From assembly GCA_017453665.1 (NCBI GenBank), contig JAFTEM010000007.1, positions 1-21,064 of the forward strand: a stretch of 21,064 nucleotides of DNA. Reading direction: 5' to 3'. The DNA comes from a bacterium. GTDB lineage: Bacteria; Patescibacteria; JAEDAM01; Absconditabacterales; Absconditicoccaceae. The stretch's first letter is position 1. Every line of letters begins with the position of its first letter. Made by a program: the position numbers and the translations under genes. Below, in pieces: positions 1 to 8,932 of the stretch. The notes under the pieces were generated by a model. That model made no database searches. It saw only the letters and a program-made list of their open reading frames with translations, and was not told the DNA's origin.

Positions 1-48
1 CAAAAACTATCCCTTCATTACAACCTGGGATAGTTTTTGTTTTTTTAT
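1..48 (+). terminator. Rho-independent terminator of a gene upstream of the window
   Basis: A 13-bp perfect stem (positions 1-13 pairing with 27-39) closes a 13-nt loop and is followed by a T-rich run (40-47). The stem is flanked by A and T runs on both sides, so it could work in both directions. No gene precedes it in the window. Confidence 0.8.
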
Positions 49-91
49 TAAAAAATTTCGGCTATTTTTTTATTCATTTTTTCGCCTATTT

Positions 92-120
92 TTTGCTTTT
101 TTTTCATTTGCGGATATAAT
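92..120 (+). promoter_or_regulatory. Candidate sigma-70-type promoter
   Basis: A perfect TATAAT at 115-120 lies 17 bases downstream of a weak -35 element, TTTGCT (92-97). The start codon at 156 would give a leader of about 28 nt. It is the only consensus -10 between the terminator and the first gene. Confidence 0.5.
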
Positions 121-155
121 TGATTTGTGGAATTTTAACTTTTCAATTTAAGGTA

Positions 156-2288
156 ATGCCAAGTACTGATAAAAAAGCAGGGACAACACCAGTTCCTTCA
201 AGTAATCAAGCAACACAAAATGATGAATTTGATTTAGGAATTGTTTCTTCAACTCCTCAAGCATCTGATGAAGCAACTAATCCTTCATCTGAAGAAAATA
301 CTGTTGCTCAAACAAATGATTCACTTGATTTTAATCTCGATTTACCAGATTCTTATGCTGATACTCCTACTGAAAAAGCAGCTAGTTCTGAAAAAGCTAC
401 TGAAGAAGAAAAGTCTGTAGAATCTGCTATACCAGATATCGATTTACCTCAAGCAGAAGCTCCAGCTCAAGAAACTCCTGTTCAAGAAGCTCCAGCTCAA
501 GATAATTCAATTCTTGATATCGATTTTCCTGATGTTTCAGCTCCTCAAGAGCCATCAGCTCCTATTCAAGAGGCTGCTATTCAAGAACCATCAGAACCAG
601 TTCAAACAGAATCAGTAACGCCAGAACCTATTGAAAACATAAATACTGCTCCAACATTCCAAGAACAACCACAAATGAGTGTTGATACTGTTTCAGAACA
701 ACCTCAATTTAACTTAAATAGCGAAAATACTTCTCTTCCTCAAGATGAAGCACCAGCTCAATGAGGAGGAATGTTTTCATCAATACAAGCTGCTGATGAA
801 ACCTTTATTCCAGATCAAATAAGTGATAACGGAAGTTCTTTATTATTTTCAGAAGCTCCAGCTGATGCTAATTTGAATAGCCAAGCTTCTCCAGATATCT
901 CTTTAGATGCACAATGAAATAGTGATGCAATTTGAGAACCTCAAAATGGAGAAACACTTTCTGATACTTTAAAATTCCAAGAAGAAGTTGAGCTACCAAG
1001 TGCTGATGCAGCTGCATTATCAGAAACTCCAGCTGCTCCAAATCCATTATTAGAAGAACCTATGGCAGAAGAACCAGAAGGGACACTTAATATGGATGCT
1101 TTAATGGGAGAACCTCAAGAAGCACAAACACTAAATTTAAATAATTTTACAGCACAAACAGAAAGCCCTGCTCCACAAGAATGAGTAAGTGATTGAATGA
1201 CAGCACAAAATCCTCAAGCAGAAGCTCCAGCTCAAGAAACTGCTGTAGCTCAAGCTCAAGAAGGAGAACAAGCTGCAGCTCCACTTAATCTTGATGAAAT
1301 GATGACACAAAATACTCAAGCTAGTGCAGAACAACAAGCTGAAAATGTATGAGAAATTGATCCCTTTATGGCAATGAAATCAACACTTGAAGGTAAAAAC
1401 GTTGTTGATTTCCAAAACGGAACTAATCAAGAAGCTAAACCAACATTAGATTTGAATGCAATGCCAACCCAACAACAAGCTGCTGCATCAAATCCAATGA
1501 CTTCATGATTATTATCTAAACTATGAGGAGTCTCATTAAAAGGTTGATCTAAAAAAGCAACAATATGAATCTTCTCAGTATTATGAATCGTTGCTGCATG
1601 AGCTATTGTCTATATTAGATATCCAGATCTTTTTGTTTGATGAATACAAACACCAGATACTCCTACCCCTGTTATCACCTATCAAGATCCTGAAGAACAT
1701 GGTTCAGCTATCGAACAAACAGGTAGTACAACACAAGATCCTGAGCAAAACGAACCAACAGAAACACTTACTTGATCTGAAGAAGAAAACGTAGAAATTA
1801 TAGAAGAAAATCCAGGAGCAGTTCCTGTTGATGGAGAACTTCTAGCAGGAAGTGATGATGATATTTTAGTTATTGATTTAACTGATGGTGAAGAGAGTAC
1901 TAGTATTGAACCGACAGTTCCAAGTACACCTAAAGAACCAGAAGTTGATCCAATTGCTAATCCAGCAGGTCCTGAAGTTCTTCCAGAAGGTTCAGAAATT
2001 GGTTGAGAAGCTGTTGATCCTTTAGCTGGTGTTGAAGATATTGTATGAGCGCTTAATAATACAGACCTTATCAAACAAGAGGCTATGCAATACCAAGCAA
2101 AGGGTGCTGAATTAAAAGACCAAGGTGCTTCAGCAAACAATACAACAATGTTTAAATACGGTACTGCATTGGAATGACAAGCAAAAGCACTCATAGATAA
2201 ACTTGAAAAAGGTGAAAATATTGATATATCTACATGGACAGAGCAAAAAGCTACTTTTGATGGATATATAGAAAAAGCAAATGCCTAA
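156..2288 (+). CDS. Large acidic, low-complexity single-pass membrane protein of unknown function
   Basis: 710 residues when TGA is read as glycine; the standard code would stop it at codon 203. I do not recognise the family. Residues about 1-465 are strongly acidic and rich in Ala, Pro, Gln, Glu and Ser. They contain repeated short units such as EAPAQ, PAQE and LDIDFPD-like motifs. One hydrophobic segment (about residues 467-487) follows a Lys/Gly patch (KGGSKK). The remaining ~220 residues are again acidic and Pro/Thr-rich, then become more helical (QAKGAELKDQ region). An N-in topology would put the long acidic region in the cytoplasm and the C-terminal part outside. The ATG at 156 was chosen over the TTG at 120 because it fits the promoter and has AAGG just upstream. 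The stop overlaps the next gene by 8 bases, which suggests translational coupling. The reading frame is real; any function is unknown. Confidence 0.85.
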
Positions 2289-3252
2289 GAAAGTTAAAAA
2301 AACTTCTATAAAAAAAGGTGGGGCTCGTCAAGATGCTCCATCTTTTGATATTTTTCAAAAAGAAGGAAACCATTCTATGAAGATGTCTTATTTTGCGATG
2401 CTTTTTAAGCAATATTTAGAAAACACTAAAAACGCGAGTCCAAAAACAGTTGAGAATTATACTTTTTGGATACAGAACGCTGTCGCTTATTTTAGGGATC
2501 CTGATGTTCAAGATATTAAACCACTTGATATTCTTCAATATAGGATGGAGCTATCTAGTCGCTGATTAAGTAAAAAAACTGTTAATTATTATATTATTGC
2601 ATTAAGATCATTTTTTAAATTCTTAACAAAAAATGAGATTGAATGTATCAGTCCTGAAAAACTAGAGCTTGCAAAGATTCCTCCAAGAGAAATTAACTTT
2701 TTATTAGAAGAAGAAATTGAGCTTATTTTAAATGCTCCATTATTATACACGGAAGACGAGCTTCAATCTGCAAGAGATGATCTTATTTTAAATATTCTTT
2801 ATTGAACAGGACTGAGAGTTTCTGAACTTATTAATCTTGAAAGAAAAGATATTGTCCTTTGAGAAAAACAGTTCTCAATTATAGGAAAAGGTTCTAAGAT
2901 GAGATCTGTGTTTTTTACAAAAGCAGCATTAGAAAAACTTGCTATCTATCTTGATCTAAGAGATGATGATTATCCAGCGCTCTTTATTTCTCTTTCTCGT
3001 AATAGTTATTGAAAAAAACTCTCAAGGAATTCTATTGAAGAGCTTGTTAGAAAATATGCAAAATTAGTAGGAATTACTAAAAAAGTAACTCCTCATACTT
3101 TAAGACACTCTTTTGCTACCTCGTTATTAAAAAAATGAGCTGATATTAGATCAGTTCAGACGTTATTAGGGCATTCATCAATCACTACAACACAGATTTA
3201 TACGCATGTTGATGATCGTTTCTTAAAGAATGTTCATAATCTATTAGATTAG
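2281..3252 (+). CDS. Tyrosine recombinase, XerC/XerD-like
   Basis: 323 residues, close to the usual ~300 of Xer proteins. The full catalytic set is visible: Arg179 in GTGLRVSEL, Lys203 in GKGSK, His272 and Arg275 in HTLRHSFAT, His298 in LLGHSS, and the nucleophile Tyr307 in TQIYTHV. The N-terminal SAM-like core-binding domain spans about residues 35-130, after a basic extension ([10 protein letters not shown]). Xer enzymes cut and rejoin DNA to resolve chromosome dimers at dif. Some relatives act as integrases, but nothing here looks like a phage or integron. TGA encodes several glycines, including the one before LS at codon 95. The start overlaps the upstream stop (ATGCCTAA). The stop overlaps the stop of the convergent flavoprotein gene. 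No dif-like site was seen nearby. XerC and XerD cannot be told apart from this sequence alone. Confidence 0.93.
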
Positions 3253-4328
3253 TTCAAAGCTTTTGCACAATGGTATGCTGATGTCCAACACCATTGAAGA
3301 TTATATCCTCATGTTTCTCAAGTAACATTTAATGCTTCTCCAAGGACAAAAATTCCTGGAATTTTTTTTAATTCAAAAGACTCATTTACTTCATCAAAAA
3401 GAACTCATCATGCCATTACTTTTGCTGTTTCTCGGTCTTTGAGAAGTTGTGGAGTTAAACTAAGGATGTAATTTCTTAATCATTTTGGAGCTTTAAGATG
3501 GGCAAGAAGCCTTTTAGTAATATCAGTTTGTTTAATACTAAGTTTTATTTTTAATTCAGAAAGCTCTTTTTTATACTTTCATAACAATAATGAAAGATTG
3601 AATACTAAAGGTCATGAGATTCCTCGATGGGTAAAAAGGATAACTCAAGATTTATTAAAGATACTCTTTCCTGTTTTTTCTTTTACTACCACTTCAGCGA
3701 ACACAGAACTTCAACTTAAAGAAGAAAGGTCTTCTTTTGTTGTTATTCAACAAAGAGCAGGCGTTGGATTCTGTACAGCTATTCAAAACTTCTTTGAAAA
3801 CCTAAAAATAAAGTCAGATCCTCCTATTTGAGGAAAGGTTTTTCATCAAGAAGCAATAACAATGTGTTTTGTTAAGAATGTTTGAGAAGATGTTAGGATA
3901 CTATACCCATCATTTTCTTTTGAAATATCTGTTACTTCTTCGTTATAGAAAATCGTATTCCCATTTTCTTCATTTCCCTTAAGAAGGAAACTTAAGAGTT
4001 CTTTTGATTTATTTGATTTTAAGAACATTCTTCCATTATCTTCTTCTTTTGTCTCGATACCTTTCTCATTAAAATATTTAATAACTTCTTGTGCTCAAAA
4101 CTCTTTAAAAAGTTGTTGGAGTCTTTCTAAATCATCTCAGAAATAATGTTCTTTATTAACATTAAGATTTGTAAAATTACATCTTCCTTTTCATGAAAGA
4201 AGAAGCTTATTCCCAGCTTGTTCGTTTTTTTCTATAAGAGCAACTTTTTTATCTTTTAAGAGACTTCAAAGGAATAATCAAGATGCTCAAGCTCATATAA
4301 TGATTACATCATACATCATTTTTCTCAT
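3249..4328 (-). CDS. HI0933/BaiN-like FAD-dependent oxidoreductase
   Basis: 359 residues, a little short for a family usually near 400. The N-terminus carries the dinucleotide-binding motif DVIIIGAGASG; Gly12, Gly14 and Gly17 are all encoded by TGA. Next come the family signatures [10 protein letters not shown] and [11 protein letters not shown], a glycine-containing IASGG motif, and FTH-x-GISGP, where x (residue 235) is a CGA codon probably read as Trp. The C-terminus has GEALNVTGETGGYNLQW, the characteristic FAD-binding end. Members are flavoproteins of uncertain physiological substrate. It is the last gene of a three-gene minus-strand operon and starts within TAATG, sharing one base with the PAP2 stop, which supports ATG 4328. 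Its stop overlaps the convergent recombinase stop. Family confidence is high; the reaction is not known. Confidence 0.9.
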
Positions 4329-4987
4329 TATAAGCTAAAGAATACTTGTTCAAAAGCATTGAACAAAGCATCTCCAAAATAAAAGAAAAGAAGATAAGAG
4401 AAGATAAAACATCAGATACCAAGGAAAGATCCGATAATAACATCGCTTAACCAATGAACATGAATATACCATCTACTCCAGGCGATAATAGCTCATCCGA
4501 TAAGTGCTAAAACAAAAACTCGTTCATAATAATGGATATCTAATAGCCAAACAGAAGCTAATGCGAATGAAAGAAAAAATACGAAACCAGCTCAAGTATG
4601 TCAGCTAGGAAAACTATAGTCCTTAAACTTTATTTTTGCATCTTTTGGTCTTGGTCTTTGGGTAATTCTTTTTAAGCTCCAGAAAAGAATTGAAACCATT
4701 ATAATACTAGAAACTCCTATTCAAATTATTCTATATTCTTTTTGCCATAAAAAGATTGCGACCATGATAAGATAAAAAATACTCACAGTAAGAGGGGTGA
4801 TTGCGTAATTAAGGAATAAGGCAAGATAAAGAAGTCATGGTTGTTCTTTTCCTTCAAATGCAAGTTCTTTATCCCATTTATTTATATATTTGGGGAAAAG
4901 AATCATTGCAAGAGTGGCTAAAACCACAATGATTGCAAGACTGATACTAATATAGGCTAACTCTTTTGGAGAGAGGGAAAAGAACAT
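4328..4987 (-). CDS. PAP2-superfamily membrane phosphatase
   Basis: 219 residues and about six hydrophobic segments, typical of bacterial PAP2 lipid phosphatases. All three signature motifs are present: Lys106-x6-Arg113-Pro114, Pro127-Ser-Gly-His130, and Ser171-Arg172-x5-His178-x3-Asp182. The glycine of the catalytic PSGH motif is encoded by TGA, so the enzyme exists only under the Gly code. The family dephosphorylates lipid phosphates such as undecaprenyl pyrophosphate or phosphatidic acid at the membrane. Which of these applies cannot be told here. Residue 156, in the segment before the third motif, is a CGA codon. The gene lies 29 bp after the MORN protein and overlaps the flavoprotein start by one base (TAATG), so the three are probably one transcript. 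Confidence 0.92.
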
Positions 4988-5016
4988 ACTATTTCTCTCA
5001 ATAAAGAACTAAAATA

Positions 5017-5688
5017 TTACAATGTATTTTCCTGAAGTTCATCATTTATTCGAACTCCTTCAATACTGTTTCAATCAGGATAACTCAATTTTCAATTTCA
5101 ATTTTTCATTCCCTTGAAAAAGATTCCTTCAAAAATACTTCAGTCTTTAGCGGTATATTTTCAAGTTCATCGTTTACTTCCTCAAGATCGATATCATTCA
5201 TAAACTTCTCAATCATTATAATGCAAAATTCCATATCAATGAGGCTCTTCATTTAACCATTCTCATGAATAGTAAGATCCATCATTATTCATAAGAATTC
5301 CTATTCCGTTGATCATATTATTTTTAAATTCTCAAGAATAGATTCCTTCATTACAATCATAGGTTCCTTTTCCTTCTACAATTCAATTAATCCAATCTCC
5401 TGTTAAAACACATCCATCTGGATAATACATAGTTCAATATCAATGTCTTTGATGTTTAGGACTTCCTTCATTTTCTGAAAATTCTCCGATATAATATCAA
5501 CCATCACTTCGTGTTAAGGTATCTCACTGAACAGATGGTTCATAGTTTTGATAATTATTAATCCTAAAAACCTTTTCTGCCTCTTGAAGCTCTCCTTTTT
5601 TAGCTCCATTTCGTGTAAATGCAATAATTACAATCAAAATAATAAGAGGGATGATTGAATAAATAGTCGATTTTCGAGAATTTTCCAT
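5017..5688 (-). CDS. Membrane-anchored MORN-repeat protein
   Basis: 223 residues. An N-terminal hydrophobic helix (about residues 9-25, IPLIILIVIIAF) acts as signal anchor, and the rest is probably outside the cytoplasm. From about residue 58 onward there are seven or so MORN-like units of the form G-x-Y-x-G-[WF]-x-x-G-x-x-x-G-x-G, for example SGEWLN and TGDWING. MORN repeats form beta-hairpin rods used in membrane or protein contacts; the role here is unknown. The conserved aromatic column is filled by Phe, by TGG (residues 99 and 144) or by CGA (residues 167 and 213), internal evidence that CGA means Trp. CGA also occurs at 60 and 173. Very many of its glycines are TGA, so standard-code annotation would lose the gene. 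ATG 5688 precedes the membrane helix directly. First gene of the minus-strand operon. Confidence 0.9.
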
Positions 5689-5717
5689 ACTTAAAATATT
5701 CGTATAAAGGTAATTAA

Positions 5718-5745
5718 GATATAGGTATCTCCTTTGATATTTCAA
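5718..5745 (-). promoter_or_regulatory. Candidate promoter of the MORN-PAP2-flavoprotein operon
   Basis: On the minus strand TTGAAA (5745-5740) is followed after 16 bases by TATATC (5723-5718). It lies 30 bp upstream of the MORN start codon. The -35 is good and the -10 is weak. AT-richness makes chance matches common. Confidence 0.35.
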
Positions 5746-6038
5746 CGGTTTCACAGAAAAATATTCTTAAAAATTTTTCTCTTAATTTTTTGTTAAAAAA
5801 ATCATTTCAAAGATATCCTTACTCACTGAAAACCCTCCTCCTATTCATTGTATTGTTAAAAAAATGACAAAAGTCAAATATTTTAAAAAACAAGCATATT
5901 ACCTATATTTTCAAGCACTAAAGTTCTTTATAAAAGCTAAAACTAATACGATTTTTCTCTTAAATGTTAAAAACTTGCTAACTACCTGTTATCAATAGAA
6001 AAAAAATAATACATTTTTTCTCTTGATTTTTCTATAAA

Positions 6039-6086
6039 ATACAATATCTTGTGATTGAATAAAAAATAGAACACAAAATGTTGTGG
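6039..6086 (+). promoter_or_regulatory. Tandem NrdR-box-like operator upstream of nrdDG
   Basis: Two 16-bp imperfect palindromes, ATACAATATCTTGTGA (6039-6054) and ACACAAAATGTTGTGG (6071-6086), each match the NrdR box consensus ACACWATATATWGTGT at 13 of 16 positions by my count. They are 16 bp apart, 32 bp start to start. That is the same-face spacing known for paired NrdR boxes upstream of ribonucleotide reductase operons. A -10-like TACAAT (6040-6045) lies inside the first box, so binding would block transcription. NrdR is an ATP-cone repressor; its gene is not in the window. The assignment rests on sequence match, spacing and the position before nrdD. Confidence 0.7.
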
Positions 6087-6158
6087 TGTAGGAACGTTTT
6101 GAAGGATACTTTTTATTCTAGTTCCGACAGTAGTCAGGATTTTTTTATAACTTCTTTT

Positions 6159-8306
6159 ATGATTAAAATGACAATTAGAAAGGTAATTAAAAGAAACGGA
6201 TCTGAGGTAGCATATGATGCAGAAAAGATTCGTGTTGCTATTCAAAAGGCAAATAAAGAAGTTCCAGAAAAAGAACAAGCAAGTGATTTCCTCATTTCTG
6301 AAATCATCAGATCTCTAGAAAGTACAAAAAAGGGGATTGTTCCTATTGAAGAAATCCAAGACTATATCGAGAAACAGCTTATAGAAATGCATAAGGCTGA
6401 ATTAGCTAAAAAATATATTATTTATCGTTTTCAAAGAGCGTTAGTAAGAAAAGCTAATACAACTGATGATTCTATTCTTACACTCATCCGTAACGATAAT
6501 AAAGAAGTTGGACAAGAGAATTCTAATAAAGATTCAGCTATTGCTTCTACTCAAAGAGACTTAATTGCATGAGAGGTTTCAAAGGATTTGACTCGTAGAA
6601 TGTTATTACCTGAAGAAATTAGAAATGCACATGATGAAGGAGTATTACACTTTCATGATATGGATTATTTTGTACAACCAATATTCAATTGTTGTTTGGT
6701 AAATATTAAAGATATGTTTGAAAATGGTACAGTAATGAATGGAAAGTTAGTAGAAACTCCTAAATCTTTCCAAGTAGCTTGTACTGTTATGACACAAATT
6801 ATTGCATCTGTTGCTTCATCTCAATACGGATGACAATCAGTAAATATTAAACATCTTTGAAAATATCTTCATAATACAAAAGAAAAGTATAGAAGGAAGT
6901 ATAAAGAACAATTTGGTAAGGAATTTAGCGAAGAACAAATTGAGAAACTTGTACAATCTAGAGTACAAGATGAACTCTCTTCTGGTGTTCAGACAATCCA
7001 ATATCAAATTAATACACTTATGACTACTAATGGTCAATCACCATTTGTAACACTCTTCCTAGAACTTGATGAAAAAGACGAATATATTCAAGAAACTGCT
7101 GAAATTATTGAAGAAATCTTCAAACAAAGAATTCAAGGAATTAAGAATGAGGTTTGAGTATACGTTACCCCAGCTTTCCCTAAGTTAGTATATGTATTAG
7201 ATGAACATAACTGTCTAAAAGGAGGTAAATATGATTACTTAACAAAATTAGCTGCTCAATGTTCAGCTAAGAGAATGTATCCTGATTATATCTCAGCTAA
7301 AAAGATGAGAGAAATTGAGGATGGTAACGTTTTCGCTCCTATGGGATGTCGTTCATTCCTTGCTCCATGGAAAGATGAAAATGGAGAATATAAATTTGAA
7401 GGTAGATTTAATCAAGGAGTTGTAACCATCAATATCCCTCAAGTTGCTATTCTTGCAAATCATGATGAAAAGAAATTCTTTGAAATATTAGAAGATAGAT
7501 TACAGTTATGTTTTAGAGCTCTTATGTGTAGACATGAAAGATTAAAGGGAACTCCTTCTGATATTAGTCCTATTCACTGGCAATATTGAGCTATCGCTAG
7601 ATTAAAGAAAGGAGAAACTATTGATAAATTCCTTTATTGAGGATATTCAACAATTTCTCTTGGTTATATTGGATTATATGAAGCTTCTGTATTAATTACT
7701 GGAGGATCTCACACTACTCCAGAAGGAGAAAGATTTGCTTTGAAAGTTATCCAAACACTTAAAGATAAAGTATTACAATGGAAAAAAGAAACAAATATTT
7801 GATTTGCTCTTTATGGAACACCTGCTGAATCTCTATGTTACCGTTTTGCTAAAATTGATAGAAAGAGATTTGGAGAAATTAAAGATGTTACAGATAAAGG
7901 ATATTATACAAACTCATATCATGTTGATGTAAGAGAAAAAATCGATGCTATTTCTAAATTAGCATTCGAGTCACAATTCCAAAAGATTTCATCAGGAGGA
8001 GCTATTTCTTATATTGAGATGCCTAATATGCAAAAGAATCTTCCTGCTATAGAAACACTCATTAGATTCATGTATGATAATATCATGTATGCAGAATTTA
8101 ACACAAAATCTGATTACTGTCATGTATGCGGTTTTGATGGAGAAATTATTGTAAATGAGAATAGTGAATGGGAATGTCCACAATGTCACAATAAAGATCA
8201 AAAGAAAATGAATGTAACTCGTAGAACTTGTGGTTATTTAGGAGAAAACTTCTGGAATTTAGGAAAGACAAAAGAAATTTCAAAGAGAGTTTTACATGTA
8301 TCTTAG
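6159..8306 (+). CDS. nrdD: Anaerobic (class III) ribonucleoside-triphosphate reductase
   Basis: 715 residues, normal for NrdD. The enzyme reduces ribonucleotides to deoxyribonucleotides through an oxygen-sensitive glycyl radical. An N-terminal ATP-cone (about residues 4-95; VIKRNGSEVAYDAEKIR) provides allosteric control. The catalytic barrel follows, with motifs such as HFHDMDYF, FNCCLVNI, GCRSFL and VTINIPQ. Near the end four cysteines (654, 657, 673, 676; two CxxC) form the zinc site, followed by the radical loop RRTCGYLG. The radical Gly692 is encoded by GGT, although other glycines use TGA. No CGA or CGG codon was seen; arginines use AGA and CGT. The start could be ATG 6159 or 6168; the first is annotated. 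It is followed after 17 bp by nrdG and preceded by two NrdR-like boxes. A host relying on this enzyme needs low oxygen unless another reductase is encoded elsewhere. Confidence 0.97.
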
Positions 8307-8323
8307 TAAAAAGCCTTAGTATA

Positions 8324-8923
8324 ATGAATTATTGAACAATAAAAACAATGGATACTGCGAACGGACCCTGATTAAGGGTCTCTCTTTTTGTAAGCGGATG
8401 TCCTCATTGATGTGTTGGTTGTTTTAATGCAGTGGCCTGGGATTTTAACTATGGTTCTCTTTTTACACAAGAAGTCATTGATACCATCATTAAAGAAGTT
8501 TGAAAACCTCATATTACAGGAATAACACTTCTTTGAGGAGAGCCTCTTGCACCAGAAAACCAAGAAGAAGTTCGGAATCTTTTAAAACAACTTAAAGAAA
8601 AGTGCCCAGAGAAAACAATTTGGTGCTTTTCTGGATATACCTATGAATTTATTACCGAATATATGTTCCCTAATCTTCCTTATACACATAAGATTCTTTC
8701 AACACTTGATGTTTTAGTTGATGGAAGATTTGAACAAGATCTTTTAGATTTGAAATTAAAATTTAGAGGATCTAGAAATCAAAGAGTGTTAGATGTCCCT
8801 CGTTCTTTAGAAAAATGAGAAGCAGTATGGAGTACTGCTGTTGATGATAAAAATAAGTGGGTATATAGAGCTTCTTGAGAAGTTGAAAAATTTTGAGCAT
8901 TATTTGAAAAAAAAGAGGAGTAA
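8324..8923 (+). CDS. nrdG: Anaerobic ribonucleotide reductase activating protein (radical SAM)
   Basis: 199 residues, slightly longer than the common 155-190. The protein uses S-adenosylmethionine and a [4Fe-4S] cluster to place the glycyl radical on NrdD. The N-terminus has TMDTANGPGLRVSLFVSGC. The cluster motif is Cys26-x3-Cys30-x2-Cys33 (CPHGCVGC), with Gly29 as TGA. TLLGGEPL is the GGE motif contacting SAM; its first Gly is also TGA. KTIWCFSGYTYE is a further family signature. One CGG codon occurs in the helix after GGEPL, between GTT and AAT, at a non-conserved place. Co-transcription with nrdD is likely (17-bp gap). The last two codons and stop (GAG GAG TAA) form the left half of a palindrome whose right half ends the convergent pilin-like gene. 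Confidence 0.96.
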
Positions 8924-8932
8924 TTACTCCTC
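8907..8932 (-). terminator. Terminator hairpin made of the last codons of two convergent genes
   Basis: GAGGAGTAA (8915-8923) and TTACTCCTC (8924-8932) form an 18-bp perfect palindrome. On the minus strand it is followed by eight U residues (from A8914-8907), so it should end the pilin-like transcript efficiently. In the plus direction it is followed by AAAATTTG, a poor U tract, so termination of nrdDG here is weaker or needs other factors. Confidence 0.65.

Larger units (their letters stand above)
5689..6158. other. Divergent intergenic control region
   Basis: 470 bp without a convincing gene, between the minus-strand MORN operon and nrdD. It holds the candidate MORN promoter (5718-5745) and the two NrdR-like boxes (6039-6086). 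It also holds short AT-rich direct repeats: a 13-mer at 5773-5785 and 5951-5963, and another 13-mer (TTGTTAAAAAAAT) at 5790-5802 and 5853-5865. A 44-codon open frame (5864-5998) has no recognisable features. The rest is AT-rich with no clear structure. Confidence 0.6.

Noticed and set aside
1137..1337. Minus-strand open frame (66 aa) opposite the acidic protein
   Set aside because: It is a Ser/Leu/Cys-rich shadow of the repetitive acidic gene on the other strand and resembles no family.
1682..2194. Minus-strand open frame of 170 aa
   Set aside because: Its Ser/Pro/Gly-rich composition mirrors the acidic Glu/Thr/Pro codons of the plus-strand gene. The plus frame is continuous under code 25 and has a start, promoter and coupled downstream gene.
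2558..2570. Apparent frameshifts or pseudogenes wherever TGA interrupts genes
   Set aside because: TGA is sense (Gly) here; frames stay open and motifs continue across each TGA with no change of frame.
2281..3252. Recombinase as an integrase of a mobile element or integron
   Set aside because: No attachment-site repeats, cargo, phage genes or attC-like array were seen around it; the length and motifs fit Xer.
5864..5998. 44-codon open frame before nrdD
   Set aside because: Basic, AT-biased peptide with no ribosome site and no similarity I can name; it is expected by chance where only TAA and TAG stop.
6078..6158. Upstream start for nrdD adding 27 residues
   Set aside because: The extension would overlap the second NrdR-like box and lacks family similarity; the ATP-cone begins right after 6159.
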